Assembly: GCA_020851975.1 (NCBI GenBank)
Contig: JADZBS010000034.1
Coordinates: 26,165 to 90,164, forward strand
Length of the DNA: 64,000 nt
DNA from: Gammaproteobacteria bacterium
GTDB lineage: Bacteria; Pseudomonadota; Gammaproteobacteria; Steroidobacterales; GCA-2729495
Direction: 5' to 3'
Position 1 is the stretch's first letter. Each line of letters starts with the position of its first letter. A program made the translations under genes and the position numbers. Under the pieces are notes generated by a model, which saw only the letters and a program-made list of their open reading frames with translations, was not told the origin of the DNA and did not search any database. Positions 50,654 to 60,652 of the stretch are shown here, piece by piece.

Positions 50654-51760
50654 ATGCCTGTGCAGAACCCTTTTCCCGCCCGCCGACTCCAGGCCGTGGC
50701 GCTGGCAGCGCTGCTGCCCTTGCTCGCCGCCTGTGGCGGCGGTGAATCCGCGGCCGGGAGCGGCGCCCGGCCCGGCACACCAGGCCCGCCTGGCCCCCCG
50801 GGGGCCCGCGGCGGCGGCAGCGCGGTCACCGTGCTCGCCACCACCGTCGCGCCGCGCGCCTTCGAGGACCGCTTCACGGCACTCGGCACGGCCCGCGCCG
50901 TCGAGTCGATCGAGGTCACCTCCCGGATCGCGAGCGTCGTCAGCCGCATCCGCTTCGCCGAGGGCCAGGACGTGGCCGCCGGCCAGGTGCTCGTGGAACT
51001 CGACAGCAAGGAAATCGCCGCCGAGCTGGCCGTGGCGCAGGCCTCGCTGCAACAGAGCCGCAGCCAGTTCGAGCGCAGCCGCCAGCTCGCCGACACCCGC
51101 GTGATCTCCGCCTCGCAGCTCGAGGAACTCGAAGCGCGAATGCGCATGGACGAGGCCCAGGTGCAGGCAGGAAAAGCCCGACTCGACAACGCCACCATCC
51201 GCGCCCCCTTCGCCGGCGCGCTCGGCCTGCGCCGGGTGAGCCTCGGCGACCTCGTCGGACCGGAGACCGTGATCACCACCCTCGACGACACGCGCAGCAT
51301 CCGCCTGGAGTTCACCGTGCCCGAGGGATTTCTCGGTGAACTGCACAAGGGCATGGCCATCGAGGCGGCGGGCGCCGCCTGGCCCGGGCGCCTGTTCAGC
51401 GGCAGCGTCACCAGCATCGACTCGCGCATCGACCCGACCACGCGCGCCGTCATGGTGGTCGCCACCATCCCGAACCCGGAGCGCCTGCTCAAGCCCGGCA
51501 TGTTCCTCACCGTCGAGATGCAGCGTTCGCGGCGCGAAGTCCTGATGGTGCCCGAGGAGGCGCTCAGCCCCCGCCAGGGAAAGCAGTACGTCTTCCTGGT
51601 GCGCGAAGGGCGCGCCGAGGAGCGCGAGGTCCAGATCGGGTCGCGCGCACCCGGTCTCGTCGAGGTGAGCACCGGCATCGCCGCCGGCGACGTCGTCGTC
51701 ACCGAGGGTGTCCAGCGGCTGCGCGACGGGGTGCCGGTCCAGGTGCTCGCCCCGGGCTGA
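50654..51760 (+). CDS. RND efflux periplasmic adaptor (membrane fusion lipoprotein)
   Basis: 368 residues. Lipobox LLPLLAAC (Cys27) is followed by a Gly/Ser linker with four consecutive G-X-Y triplets (GTPGPPGPPGAR, 41-52). Then come the barrel-sandwich (VVAATTVAPR-like start, SRIRFAEGQDVAAGQVLVELD), a helical hairpin (QSRSQFERSRQLADTRVISASQLEELEA), the lipoyl return strand DNATIRAPFAGALGLR and a beta-barrel. The ATG at 50654 directly abuts AGGA; the GTG six bases on (50660) has better spacing and may be the true start. It lies 10 nt before the pump gene. Confidence 0.9.
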   Translation: MPVQNPFPARRLQAVALAALLPLLAACGGGESAAGSGARPGTPGPPGPPGARGGGSAVTVLATTVAPRAFEDRFTALGTARAVESIEVTSRIASVVSRIRFAEGQDVAAGQVLVELDSKEIAAELAVAQASLQQSRSQFERSRQLADTRVISASQLEELEARMRMDEAQVQAGKARLDNATIRAPFAGALGLRRVSLGDLVGPETVITTLDDTRSIRLEFTVPEGFLGELHKGMAIEAAGAAWPGRLFSGSVTSIDSRIDPTTRAVMVVATIPNPERLLKPGMFLTVEMQRSRREVLMVPEEALSPRQGKQYVFLVREGRAEEREVQIGSRAPGLVEVSTGIAAGDVVVTEGVQRLRDGVPVQVLAPG

Positions 51761-51770
51761 GCGAAACGCC

Positions 51771-54700
51771 ATGTGGATTTCAGATACCTCCGTCGAACGG
51801 CCCGTCTTCGCGGCAGTGATCAGCCTGCTGCTGGTGATCGTCGGCGTGCTGGCGCTGCAGCGCCTGCCGGTCCGGGAGTATCCGGACGTCGACCCCACCG
51901 TCGTCTCGATCGACACGGACTACCGCGGTGCCTCCGCCGAGGTCGTCGAGCGCAAGATCACGCAGGTGATCGAGGACGAGATCGCCGGCATCTCCGGGGT
52001 GCAGAAGCTCACCTCCAACAGCCAGGAGGAGCGCTCGACCATCACCGTGGAGTTCGCCGTCGACCGCGACCCGGACGGCGCCGCCAACGACGTGCGCGAG
52101 CGGGTCTCGCGCGTGGTTCGCCGCCTGCCCGAAGAAGCCGGCACGCCGCAGATCACCAAGCAGGATTCCAGCATGGAGGCGACGATGTACGTCAACGTCT
52201 CCAGCAGCAACCGCTCGGTGATGGAAATCACCGACTTCGCCCGGCGCACCCTGATCGACCGGCTCTCCGTCATCGACGGCGTGGCCATGGTGCGCCTGTC
52301 CGGCGGGCGCGACTATGCCATGCGCATCTGGCTCGACCGCGAGGGCCTCGCCGCACGCCAGCTCACCGTGCAGGACGTGGAACAGGCGCTGCGTGCCGAG
52401 AACGTCGAGCTGCCGGCGGGGCGCATCGAGTCGTCCCAGCGCGAGTTCACGCTGCGCACCGACACGGGCCTGCGCACCCCCGAGCAGTTCGCCGCGCTCG
52501 TCATCGGCCGCGGCCCGGACAACCAGATGGTGCGGCTCGGCGAGGTGGCCGAGGTACGCATCGGGGCCGCCGACGACCGCTTCGTGTCACGCTCCGACGG
52601 GGTGCCGGGCATCAGCCTCGCCATCGTGCCGCAGTCGAAAGCCAACGTGCTCGCAGTCAACAAGGCCGTGATCGAGGAGGTTGACCGGCTGCAGAGCGTC
52701 CTGCCCAAGGACATCGTGGTGGAGGTCAACGTCGATTTCTCGATCTTCATCCGCGAGGAACTCAAGGAGGTTCTGATCACCCTCGGCGTGGCCCTGACGA
52801 TGGTGCTGGTGGTGATCTTCTCGTTCCTCGGTTCGCTGCGGGCCACGGTCATCCCCGCGGTCACCATCCCGGTGGCGATCATCGCCTCGTTCCTGGTCAT
52901 GGCGGTGTTCGGATACTCGGTCAACACGCTGACACTCCTCGGCATGGTGCTCGCCATCGGCCTGGTGGTCGACGATGCCATCGTGGTGCTCGAGAACATC
53001 GTGCGCCGCATGGAGCTCGGCCAGCCGCCCCTGCTGGCCGCCGTCGAGGGCAGTCGCGAGATCGGCTTTGCCGTGATCGCCACGACCGCCGTGCTGGTGG
53101 CGGTATTCGTGCCGATCTCCTTCATGCCGGGCAATCTCGGCCGGTTGTTCACGGAGTTCGGCATCACGCTCGCGGCGGCGATCGCCTTCTCCGGCCTGGT
53201 GTCGCTGACGCTGGTGCCGATGCTCACCTCGAAGCTCTTCGCCGCCGGTGTGCGTCGCCGTCGGCTGGCGCAGGCCATCGACACGTTCTTCAAGGCGGTC
53301 TCGGCCAGCTACGGCCGACTGCTCGCGCCGGTGGTACGCCGGCCCGGCGTGGCGCTGCTCGCGCTGGCTGGCACAGCCGCGATCGGTGCCGTCATCTTCA
53401 CGCGCCTGCCCTCGGAATACGCCCCGACAGAGGACCGCGGCCTCGTGATCACCATGCTGCGCGGTCCGGAAGGCGCCTCGGCGAGCTACATGGACCGCCA
53501 GCTGCACCTGGTCGAGGACCAGCTGCTGCCCTACCTGGAGCGCGGCTACGCCCGGCGCATCGTCTCGCGCACCGGCATGTGGGGCGCCGGGACCGATGTC
53601 ACCACCGGCTTCATCTATGTGCCGCTGGTGGACTGGGACGACCGCGACCGCAGCTCGCCGGAACTGGCGCAGGAATTCCGCCAGAAGCTCGACGGCATCC
53701 CCGGCACGACGGCGCAGGTCTTCCTGCCACCCAGCCTCGGCATGCGCGGCGGCGGCCAGCCGCTGCAGGTCGTGCTCGGCGGCACGAGCTACGAGGAGCT
53801 CGCCGCCTGGCGCGACAAGGTGCTCGACCGCATCCGGCGCGAGAACCCGCGCATCGTCGGCCTGCGCTCCGACTTCTTCGAGCAGAAGCCGAAGATCATG
53901 GTCGGCGTGGACCGCGACCGTGCCTTCGATCTCGGCATCTCGCTCAACGCCGTGGGCCGCACGCTCGAGACCATGCTCGGCTCGCGCATCGTCACCACCT
54001 TCGTCGAGCGCGGTGAAGAGTACAACGTGGTGGTGCAGGCGCGCCCCGAGGACCGCGCCACGCCGTCGGATCTCGGCAACATCTACGTGCGTTCCGACTC
54101 CTCGCGCCAGCTCATCCCGCTCGCCAGCCTCGTGAGCCTGCAGGAACTCGCCGGCCCGCGCGAACTCAAGCGCTTCAACCAGCTGCGCGCCATCACGCTG
54201 ATCGGCGGCCTCGTGCCCGGCTACTCCCTCGGTGAAGCGCTGGCCTACGTCGAGCAGGTCATCGCCGAGGAACTGCCGGAGGGCGTGCGCATCGACTACG
54301 ACGGCGAGTCACGCGAATTCAAGACCTCCGGCGGCGCCATCTACTTCACCTTCATGCTGGCGCTGGTGATCTGCTTCCTGGTGCTCGCCGCGCAGTTCGA
54401 GAGTTTCCGCCACCCGCTCATCATCATGGGCACCGTGCCACTCGCCGTTGCCGGCGGGCTGCTTGGCCTGTGGCTCATGGGCTCCACCATCAACGTCTAC
54501 AGCCAGATCGGCGCCGTGATGCTCATCGGGCTTGCCGCCAAGAACGGCATCCTCATCGTCGAGTTCGCCAACCAGCTGCGCGACCGGGGCCAGGAACTCG
54601 TCGAGGCGGTCATCTCCGCGGCAACCATCCGGCTGCGACCCGTCGTCATGACCAGCCTCTGCACCGCCTTCGGCGCCCTGCCGCTGATCCTCGCCAGCGG

Positions 54701-54932
54701 CGCCGGCGCGGAATCGCGCCGCACCATCGGTGCCGTGGTCTTCTTCGGCGTGCTGGTCTCCGTGTTCCTGACGCTGTTCCTGATCCCGGCCGTGTATGCG
54801 CTGCTCGCCCGCAACACGCGCTCGCCCGAGCACATCGCGCGGGAGATCGAGGCGCTGAAGCGGTCGGCTGGAGCAGCCAGCGCAGGCCACGTGGGGTCAC
54901 GGGTCGTAACCGGGGAGGAAGGCGCGTCATAG
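51771..54932 (+). CDS. RND-family multidrug efflux transporter (HAE1 type)
   Basis: 1053-residue proton-driven inner-membrane pump. 12 TM helices in two halves; the proton-relay Asp pair is in LAIGLVVDDAIVVLENIVRRME (near 400). VERPVFAAVISLLLVIVGVLALQRLP is the first helix and GAVMLIGLAAKNGILIVEFANQLRDRG lies in the second half. It forms a two-gene unit with the adaptor; no outer-membrane channel gene follows, so a TolC-like protein elsewhere is implied. Substrates cannot be told from sequence. Confidence 0.94.
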   Translation: MWISDTSVERPVFAAVISLLLVIVGVLALQRLPVREYPDVDPTVVSIDTDYRGASAEVVERKITQVIEDEIAGISGVQKLTSNSQEERSTITVEFAVDRDPDGAANDVRERVSRVVRRLPEEAGTPQITKQDSSMEATMYVNVSSSNRSVMEITDFARRTLIDRLSVIDGVAMVRLSGGRDYAMRIWLDREGLAARQLTVQDVEQALRAENVELPAGRIESSQREFTLRTDTGLRTPEQFAALVIGRGPDNQMVRLGEVAEVRIGAADDRFVSRSDGVPGISLAIVPQSKANVLAVNKAVIEEVDRLQSVLPKDIVVEVNVDFSIFIREELKEVLITLGVALTMVLVVIFSFLGSLRATVIPAVTIPVAIIASFLVMAVFGYSVNTLTLLGMVLAIGLVVDDAIVVLENIVRRMELGQPPLLAAVEGSREIGFAVIATTAVLVAVFVPISFMPGNLGRLFTEFGITLAAAIAFSGLVSLTLVPMLTSKLFAAGVRRRRLAQAIDTFFKAVSASYGRLLAPVVRRPGVALLALAGTAAIGAVIFTRLPSEYAPTEDRGLVITMLRGPEGASASYMDRQLHLVEDQLLPYLERGYARRIVSRTGMWGAGTDVTTGFIYVPLVDWDDRDRSSPELAQEFRQKLDGIPGTTAQVFLPPSLGMRGGGQPLQVVLGGTSYEELAAWRDKVLDRIRRENPRIVGLRSDFFEQKPKIMVGVDRDRAFDLGISLNAVGRTLETMLGSRIVTTFVERGEEYNVVVQARPEDRATPSDLGNIYVRSDSSRQLIPLASLVSLQELAGPRELKRFNQLRAITLIGGLVPGYSLGEALAYVEQVIAEELPEGVRIDYDGESREFKTSGGAIYFTFMLALVICFLVLAAQFESFRHPLIIMGTVPLAVAGGLLGLWLMGSTINVYSQIGAVMLIGLAAKNGILIVEFANQLRDRGQELVEAVISAATIRLRPVVMTSLCTAFGALPLILASGAGAESRRTIGAVVFFGVLVSVFLTLFLIPAVYALLARNTRSPEHIAREIEALKRSAGAASAGHVGSRVVTGEEGAS

Positions 54933-55007
54933 CAGGTTGTCGGCCGGTCTATAGTCCGGTTCATCGGCTGTCGGGAAGCGAATCCTGATTTCCGCGGAGA
55001 GGTTGAT

Positions 55008-55454
55008 ATGAAACGGAAAACCGCTGTTCTTGCAACCATAACTGTCCTTTTGGTCAATGTTGCCGTGGCAGCCGACTGGAAGAAGGAGCTCGCAGGACCA
55101 CTGGTTCAGTCGACCGGCGGCAAGATGATCTATCAGGAACTGGAACTGTGTTCCATGCCGACGGAAAGCGGGCCAGAACCCACATCGTTTCAGGTCAGGA
55201 CCAGGAGCGAGGCTCCGAAGGACCAGTTCATCAGCCGGGACTACTTTGTCGCAATTACCGCATCGATGATCGTCGAAGTTGTCGAGCAGATGGGAGAACC
55301 CGATTGCAAGACGCTCGATACGGCGATCGGTCATCCTGATATCGAGATCAATATCTACATGGCCGTGGAGGGAATGCAGGTGGAGATTGCCAACACGGGC
55401 ACGGGCGAGAAGAGCAGGAGCACTGTAAGGTGGGAAGACCTGTTTGCTGACTGA
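55008..55454 (+). CDS. Small secreted protein of unknown family
   Basis: 148 residues. A Sec signal (KRKTAVLATITVLLVNVAVA, cleavage near residue 21) leads to a mature domain with two cysteines, C48 (ELELCSMP) and C100 (GEPDCKTL), that could pair. GCGGAGAGGTTGAT is a good ribosome-binding site, and a TATAGT at 54950-54955 may be a -10. I recognise no family. Codon use is visibly more A/T-rich than in neighbours (AAA, ATA, TTG, GTT), suggesting recent acquisition or low expression. It sits alone between the RND pump and a hairpin/REP block. Confidence 0.7.
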   Translation: MKRKTAVLATITVLLVNVAVAADWKKELAGPLVQSTGGKMIYQELELCSMPTESGPEPTSFQVRTRSEAPKDQFISRDYFVAITASMIVEVVEQMGEPDCKTLDTAIGHPDIEINIYMAVEGMQVEIANTGTGEKSRSTVRWEDLFAD

Positions 55455-55478
55455 ACTCCCCTTTGTGGGCGTGAGGTG

Positions 55479-55530
55479 GACTCTCCATGAACAAGGCCGG
55501 GGTAATGCCCGGCCTTGTTCATGGAGAGTC
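55479..55530. terminator. 23-bp perfect inverted repeat, probable bidirectional terminator
   Basis: Perfectly paired 23-nt arms (55479-55501 and 55508-55530) enclose a 6-nt GTAATG loop. The GC core AAGGCCGGG/CCCGGCCTT is flanked by AACA on one side and TGTT on the other, so each strand has a weak U-rich exit. It lies between the convergent small-protein gene and rplQ. The stem is far longer than a terminator needs. Confidence 0.7.
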
Positions 55531-55620
55531 GCGACTGGCGTCGCTCCTACGGGGTTCTAGCCGGCGGGGTGCCGGGGATCGGTCGCGGCTGGCGCCGCTC
55601 CTACAGCGTCGCTCCTGCAG
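55529..55620. repeat. REP-like elements downstream of rplQ
   Basis: Two 22-bp near-identical units with the core CGCGACTGGCGTCGCTCCTAC (55529-55550) and CGCGGCTGGCGCCGCTCCTAC (55583-55604) lie 54 bp apart; a partial third, GCGTCGCTCCTGCAG, is at 55606. Read on the minus strand they give GTAGGAGCGGCGCCAGCCGCG, very like the REP sequences of Pseudomonas and Xanthomonas. GTCGCTCCTGC also occurs in the 30.4-kb repeat block. Confidence 0.75.
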
Positions 55621-55626
55621 GAGAGG

Positions 55627-56007
55627 TCAGGCGGAGGGCTTGGGCTTCTCGGGCTGGTCGAGGAGCATGACGAGCGCCATGGGGGCAGAGTCGCCGGGGC
55701 GGTAGCCCATCTTGAGGATGCGCAGGTAGCCGCCCGGACGCGCCTTGAAGCGGGGGCCGAGCTCGTTGAAGAGCTTGGTCACGCCGTCGCGGTCGCGCAG
55801 GCGGTCGAATGCCAGGCGGCGGCGCGAGGGGCCGTCCTGCTTGGCGAACGTGATCAGCGGCTCGATGACGCGGCGCAGTTCCTTCGCCTTCGGCACCGTG
55901 GTGCGCACGGTCTCGTGGCGGATCAGCGAGGCAGCCATGTTGCGGTACATGGCGGTGCGGTGGCTGCTCTTCCTGCCGAGGATGCGCCCGGCTTTCTTGT
56001 GTCGCAT
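55627..56007 (-). CDS. rplQ: 50S ribosomal protein L17
   Basis: 126 residues; last gene of the alpha operon. [20 protein letters not shown] at the start and [21 protein letters not shown] are diagnostic. The tail after this is short. Ends 35 nt after rpoA; a REP block and a long hairpin follow its stop. Confidence 0.98.
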   Translation of the reverse strand: MRHKKAGRILGRKSSHRTAMYRNMAASLIRHETVRTTVPKAKELRRVIEPLITFAKQDGPSRRRLAFDRLRDRDGVTKLFNELGPRFKARPGGYLRILKMGYRPGDSAPMALVMLLDQPEKPKPSA

Positions 56008-56042
56008 GGCTCTCTCTTCCTGTTCTTCGCGGGGCGCCGGCC

Positions 56043-57044
56043 TCAGGCCGCCTTGTCGTCGCGCATGAGGCCGGCCGGGGGCCAGCCATCGACGCGCATG
56101 CCGAGCGACAGGCCGTGGCTCTCGAGCACTTCCTTGATCTCGGTGAGCGACTTCTTGCCGAGGTTCGGCGTGCGCAGCAGCTCGACCTCGGTGCGCTGCA
56201 CCAGGTCGCCGATGTAGTTGATGTTCTCCGCCTTGAGGCAGTTGGCGGAGCGCACGGTGAGCTCGAGCTCGTCCACCGGCCGGAGCAGGATCGGGTCGAT
56301 CTGCGTTTCGGCGGTGGTGGCACCGGCCTCGTCCTTGCCGCGCAGGTCGACGAACACCTCGAGCTGGTCGGTGAGGATGTTGCCGGCACGGCGCACGGCT
56401 TCCTCCGCATCGATCGTGCCATTGGTCTCGACGTCCAGGATCAGCTTGTCGAGATCGGTGCGCTGCTCGACTCGCGCGGCCTCGACATTGTAGCTGACGC
56501 GGCGGATCGGGCTGAACGAGGCGTCGAGCTGCAGCCGGCCGATGGGGCCGGTGGTCTGGCCCTCGAAGTTCAGCCGCTGGGTCGCCGGGCGGTAGCCGCG
56601 GCCACGCTCGATGGTGAGCATCATCTTGAGCTCACCCGCGCTGGTCAGGTTGGCGATCACCAGTTCCGGGTTGACGATCTCGACATCGTGGTCGGTGGCG
56701 ATGTCGCCGGCGCGCACGGGACCCGGGCCCTTCTTCGACAGGGCGAGCTCGGCGCGGTCTCGCGCGTGCATGCGGATGGCGAGCAGCTTCAGGTTGAGCA
56801 GGATCTCGACCACGTCTTCCTGCACGCCCTCGATGGCGGTGTACTCGTGCAGCACGCCGTCGAACTCCACTTCCGTGACGGCAGCGCCGGGCATGCTGGA
56901 GAGCAGGATGCGGCGCAGGGCGTTGCCAAGCGTGTGGCCGAAACCGCGCTCGAACGGCTCGATGATGATGCGTGCCCGCGTGGCGCTCTCGGGCTGCACC
57001 CGCACGCTGCGCGGCTTGAGAAACTCGCCGATGATGTCCGCCAT
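56043..57044 (-). CDS. rpoA: DNA-directed RNA polymerase alpha subunit
   Basis: 333 residues. N-terminal dimerisation/assembly domain (1-235, [26 protein letters not shown]) and a C-terminal promoter/activator-binding domain ([27 protein letters not shown]). The alpha-CTD is the surface that a class I CRP site, such as the one near crp, would use. ATG 57044 has GGGAGG 9 nt upstream. Confidence 0.98.
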   Translation of the reverse strand: MADIIGEFLKPRSVRVQPESATRARIIIEPFERGFGHTLGNALRRILLSSMPGAAVTEVEFDGVLHEYTAIEGVQEDVVEILLNLKLLAIRMHARDRAELALSKKGPGPVRAGDIATDHDVEIVNPELVIANLTSAGELKMMLTIERGRGYRPATQRLNFEGQTTGPIGRLQLDASFSPIRRVSYNVEAARVEQRTDLDKLILDVETNGTIDAEEAVRRAGNILTDQLEVFVDLRGKDEAGATTAETQIDPILLRPVDELELTVRSANCLKAENINYIGDLVQRTEVELLRTPNLGKKSLTEIKEVLESHGLSLGMRVDGWPPAGLMRDDKAA

Positions 57045-57061
57045 GTTCTGAGGCCTCCCGC

Positions 57062-57685
57062 TTACTTGGAATAGAGCTCGACGACGAGGTTCTCGTTGAT
57101 GTCGGGCAGGATGTCTTCGCGCGCGGGCACCTGCTTGAGGATGCCCACCATCTTCTTCTCGTCCACCTGGACCCACTCCGGGAAGCCCACCTGGCTGGCG
57201 ATGGTCAGCGCGTTCTGGATCCGGGTCTGCTGCCTGGCCTTCTCGCGGATCTCGACCGTGTCGCCGGCGGAGACCTGGTAGGAAGGAATGTTGACGATCT
57301 TGTTGTTCACCAGGACCGAGCGGTGCGACACGAGCTGGCGCGCCTCGGCGCGCGTGGTCGCGAAACCCATGCGGTACACGGTGTTGTCGAGCCGCCCTTC
57401 GAGGATCTTCAGCAGGTTCTCGCCCGTGGAACCCTTCATATGGGTGGCCTTGCGGTAGTAGGTGCGGAACTGCCGCTCGAGGATGCCGTACATGCGGCGC
57501 AGCTTCTGCTTCTCGCGCAACTGCAGGCCGTAATCCGACAGCCGGCCCTTGCGCACGCCCTGGGCGGCGCCCGGGGGCGACTCGAGCTTGCACTTCTGGT
57601 CGAGCGGCTTGATGCCGCTCTTCAGGAAGAGGTCGGTACCCTCCCGGCGGGAGAGTTTGCAGCTGGGTCCCAGGTATCTGGCCAT
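57062..57685 (-). CDS. rpsD: 30S ribosomal protein S4
   Basis: 207 residues; primary 16S-binding assembly protein. [23 protein letters not shown] at the start and the S4 RNA-binding domain [23 protein letters not shown]. It is the form without a zinc site, as in most gammaproteobacteria. In E. coli S4 represses the alpha operon; whether it does here is not visible. Confidence 0.98.
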   Translation of the reverse strand: MARYLGPSCKLSRREGTDLFLKSGIKPLDQKCKLESPPGAAQGVRKGRLSDYGLQLREKQKLRRMYGILERQFRTYYRKATHMKGSTGENLLKILEGRLDNTVYRMGFATTRAEARQLVSHRSVLVNNKIVNIPSYQVSAGDTVEIREKARQQTRIQNALTIASQVGFPEWVQVDEKKMVGILKQVPAREDILPDINENLVVELYSK

Positions 57686-57698
57686 GAGTGAACTACCT

Positions 57699-58097
57699 TT
57701 ACACGCGCCGCTTCTTGGGCGGGCGGCAACCGTTGTGCGGAATCGGCGTGACGTCCTCGATGTTCGAGATCCGGAAGCCGACGGAATTCAGCGAGCGCAC
57801 TGCCGACTCGCGCCCCGGGCCCGGGCCCTGCACGCGAACCTCCAGTGCCTTGACGCCGTGCTCGAGCGCGGCCACCCCGGCCTTCTCGGCCGCCACCTGC
57901 GCGGCGAACGGCGTGCTCTTGCGCGAGCCACGGAAGCCGCAGCCGCCGGCCGAGGCCCAGGACAACACGTTGCCCTGCCGATCCGTGATCGTGACGATGG
58001 TGTTGTTGAAGGAGGCGTGTATGTGGGCGATGCCATCCACCACGTGCTTCTTCACTTTCTTGCGCGCCTTGGGCGTCGCGGGCTGCTGGCTGTTCAT
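57699..58097 (-). CDS. rpsK: 30S ribosomal protein S11
   Basis: 132 residues at the platform of the 30S subunit. [20 protein letters not shown] and the C-terminal [16 protein letters not shown] are diagnostic. It lies 13 nt before rpsD and 24 nt after rpsM. Confidence 0.98.
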   Translation of the reverse strand: MNSQQPATPKARKKVKKHVVDGIAHIHASFNNTIVTITDRQGNVLSWASAGGCGFRGSRKSTPFAAQVAAEKAGVAALEHGVKALEVRVQGPGPGRESAVRSLNSVGFRISNIEDVTPIPHNGCRPPKKRRV

Positions 58098-58121
58098 CGG
58101 GTCGGACTCCGCCGTCGGGCG

Positions 58122-58478
58122 TTACTTCTTGATGGCGCGCCGCGGGCCCTTGCGGGTGCGGGCGTTGGTGCGGGTGCGCTGGCCGCGCATGGGCAGGCCC
58201 TTGCGGTGGCGCTGGCCACGGTAGGTACCGAGGTCCATGAGCCGCTTGATGTTCATCGACACCTGCCGTCGCAGGTCACCTTCCACGGCGAAGCGACCCA
58301 CCTCGACGCGCAGCCGTTCGACCTCGGGCTCGGTGAGATCCTTCACCCGGGTGTCGCCGGGAATGCCGGCCACCTCGCACAGGCGAGCCGCACGACTGCG
58401 GCCGACGCCGTAGATGCTGGTCAGGGCGATCACCACGTGCTTGTTCGCCGGAATATTGATGCCCGCAATACGCGCCAT
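58122..58478 (-). CDS. rpsM: 30S ribosomal protein S13
   Basis: 118 residues; 30S head protein contacting the P-site tRNA and L5. [24 protein letters not shown] and [21 protein letters not shown] are typical. First gene of the alpha operon, 30 nt after rpmJ, so the spc and alpha groups look continuous. Confidence 0.98.
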   Translation of the reverse strand: MARIAGINIPANKHVVIALTSIYGVGRSRAARLCEVAGIPGDTRVKDLTEPEVERLRVEVGRFAVEGDLRRQVSMNIKRLMDLGTYRGQRHRKGLPMRGQRTRTNARTRKGPRRAIKK

Positions 58479-58508
58479 CTATGCCATCTCCACCTGGACC
58501 AGGGCCGC

Positions 58509-58622
58509 TCAGCCCTGGCGCTGCTTGTGCCGCGGATCCGAGCAGATCACCCGGACCTTGCCGTTGCGACGAATGATCTTGCAGTTCCTGCAGATCCGCT
58601 TGACCGAAGGACGTACTTTCAT
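58509..58622 (-). CDS. rpmJ: 50S ribosomal protein L36
   Basis: 37 residues, [20 protein letters not shown] at the start and DPRHKQRQG at the end. The zinc set Cys11, Cys14, Cys27 and His32 is complete, so it is the C+ form. It is between secY (25 nt) and rpsM (30 nt), the standard place. Confidence 0.97.
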   Translation of the reverse strand: MKVRPSVKRICRNCKIIRRNGKVRVICSDPRHKQRQG

Positions 58623-58647
58623 GTCCAGACTCCCTTGATGTCCGCGC

Positions 58648-59991
58648 TCAGCGGACCTGGCCGGCGCGGCCGTAGCCGCGCAGATTGGCCTTCTCGAGCA
58701 GGCCCTTGTACTGGTGCGACATCATGTGAGCCTGCATCTGCGCCATGAAGTCCATGCTGCTTACCACGATGATCAGTAGCGAGGTGCCACCGAAGTAGAA
58801 CGGCACCTTGAGGTAGGTGATCATGAACTGCGGCAGCAGGCACACCGCCATGATGTAGAGGCCGCCCCAGAAGGTCAGCCGCGTGAGCACCTTGTCGATG
58901 TAATCGGCCGTCTGCTGACCCGGACGGATGCCGGGCAGGAATGCCCCGGAGCGCTTGAGGTTGTCCGCGGTCTCGCGCGAATCGAACACCAGCGCCGTGT
59001 AGAAGAAGCAGAAGAACAGGATCAGCACCGCGTAGAGCAGATCGTAGAGCAGCTGCCCCGGAGCGAGTTCCGCTGCCACCGTCTGCAGCCAGCCCATGTT
59101 GGGGTTGGTGCCGAACCAGCTGGCGATCGTCGCCGGAAACAGGATGATGCTCGAGGCGAAGATCGGCGGGATTACGCCCGACATGTTGATCTTGAACGGC
59201 AGGTGGGTCGACTGCCCGGCGTACAGGCGCCGCCCCTGCTGGCGCTTGGCATAGTGCACCGGAATGCGTCGCTGGGCACGCTCCATGAACACCACTGCTG
59301 CCGTGACGCCGAGCACCACGGCGAAGAGGATGATCACCAGGAACACCGACAACTCACCCGTGTTGACGAGTTCCAGCGTACCGCCGATCGCCGAGGGCAG
59401 GCCCGAGACGATGCTCGCCAGGATGATCATCGAGATGCCGTTGCCGATGCCGCGCTCGGTGATCTGCTCGCCGAGCCACATGAGGAACATCGTGCCCGTG
59501 ATCAGCGTCACGGTGGCGGTGAACACGAAGTTGAAGCCTGGCGCGATGGCCAGCCCCTGGTTCTGCAGGGCGATGGCGGCGCCGATCGCCTGGAAGGCGG
59601 CGAGCAGCACGGTGCCGTAGCGCGTCCACTCCATGATCTTGCGACGTCCGGCCTCGCCCTCCTTCTTGATGGCAGCCAGCGAGGGCATGACCGCGGCAGC
59701 CATCTGCAGGATGATCGAGGCGGAGATGTACGGCATGATGCCCAGCGCGAACATGCTCATGCGCTCCAGCGCGCCGCCGGAGAACATGTTGAACATCGAG
59801 AGGATCGTGCCGGCCTGCTGCTGCACGAAGCGCTCGAGTGCCTGCGGGTCGATGCCCGGTACCGGGATGAAGGTGCCGATGCGATAGACGACGAGCGCGC
59901 CCAGCAGGAACAGCAGACGCTGCTTCAGGTCGGCGAATCGGGTCGCTTCCGCGAGCGCCGCCGCCGGGTTGACCAGGCCTCCTTTTGCCAC
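58648..59991 (-). CDS. secY: Protein translocase subunit SecY
   Basis: Channel-forming core of the Sec translocon, 447 residues with ten TM helices. [51 protein letters not shown] and [19 protein letters not shown] are family segments. GTG at 59991 (VAKGGLVNP) has AGGA 8 nt upstream and gives the E. coli-like length; an ATG 87 nt upstream lies near rplO and adds an implausible Arg/Ala-rich stretch. Confidence 0.97.
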   Translation of the reverse strand: MAKGGLVNPAAALAEATRFADLKQRLLFLLGALVVYRIGTFIPVPGIDPQALERFVQQQAGTILSMFNMFSGGALERMSMFALGIMPYISASIILQMAAAVMPSLAAIKKEGEAGRRKIMEWTRYGTVLLAAFQAIGAAIALQNQGLAIAPGFNFVFTATVTLITGTMFLMWLGEQITERGIGNGISMIILASIVSGLPSAIGGTLELVNTGELSVFLVIILFAVVLGVTAAVVFMERAQRRIPVHYAKRQQGRRLYAGQSTHLPFKINMSGVIPPIFASSIILFPATIASWFGTNPNMGWLQTVAAELAPGQLLYDLLYAVLILFFCFFYTALVFDSRETADNLKRSGAFLPGIRPGQQTADYIDKVLTRLTFWGGLYIMAVCLLPQFMITYLKVPFYFGGTSLLIIVVSSMDFMAQMQAHMMSHQYKGLLEKANLRGYGRAGQVR

Positions 59992-60031
59992 GTCCGTGTT
60001 CCTCGTTGCTCTCGACCGGCGCGCTGCCGGG

Positions 60032-60460
60032 CTAGTCCTGGATGCTGCCGCCGGCAGCCTCGATGGCCTTGCGGGCACCTGCCGTCAGCGCCAGTCCGCG
60101 CACCTTCACGGCACGGGCCAGCGTGCCCGACACGATGACCTTGGCGCGCGTGGCCTGCTGGTGAACGATGCCGGCACGCTTCAGGCTGTCGATATCAATG
60201 ATGTCGTCGCCCGGGATGGCCAGTTCGTGCAGGCGCACCTCGGCGGTCGCGGCGGCTTTTGCGGAGTTGAAGCCGATCTTCGGCAGGCGGCGCTGCAGCG
60301 GCATCTGGCCGCCCTCGAAGCCCACCTTGTGGTAACCGCCGGCGCGCGCCCGCTGGCCCTTGTGGCCGCGGCCGCAGGTCTTGCCCTGGCCGCCGGAACT
60401 GCCGCGACCGAGGCGCTTCGGCGCCTTGCGGCTGCCGGGTTTCAGCGTGTTGAGGCGCAT
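60032..60460 (-). CDS. rplO: 50S ribosomal protein L15
   Basis: 142 residues. [20 protein letters not shown] and the glycine-rich [22 protein letters not shown] are diagnostic. Its ATG shares one base with the rpmD stop. It is followed by secY after 40 nt. Confidence 0.98.
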   Translation of the reverse strand: MRLNTLKPGSRKAPKRLGRGSSGGQGKTCGRGHKGQRARAGGYHKVGFEGGQMPLQRRLPKIGFNSAKAAATAEVRLHELAIPGDDIIDIDSLKRAGIVHQQATRAKVIVSGTLARAVKVRGLALTAGARKAIEAAGGSIQD

Positions 60461-60648
60461 CAGGCTTCCTCCACCTGCAGCATGTAGGCCACCCGTTCGA
60501 TCATGCCGCGGTTCTGCGGCGTGTCGGCGACGATCACGCTCTGGCGGATCTTGCGCAGACCGAGCCCACTCACGCAGGCGCGATGCGCGGCAACGCGCCC
60601 GAACGGGCTCCTCACCAGGGTCACCTTGAATTTCCTGTTGCTCGCCAT
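60460..60648 (-). CDS. rpmD: 50S ribosomal protein L30
   Basis: 62 residues. [31 protein letters not shown] is the conserved core. It lies 4 nt after rpsE and overlaps rplO by one base, so translation is coupled. Confidence 0.97.
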   Translation of the reverse strand: MASNRKFKVTLVRSPFGRVAAHRACVSGLGLRKIRQSVIVADTPQNRGMIERVAYMLQVEEA

Positions 60649-60652
60649 GGCG

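Noticed and set aside
55487-55705. 72-residue plus-strand frame after the small secreted protein
   Set aside because: It is made of the hairpin arms and REP units and overlaps rplQ; no ribosome-binding site.
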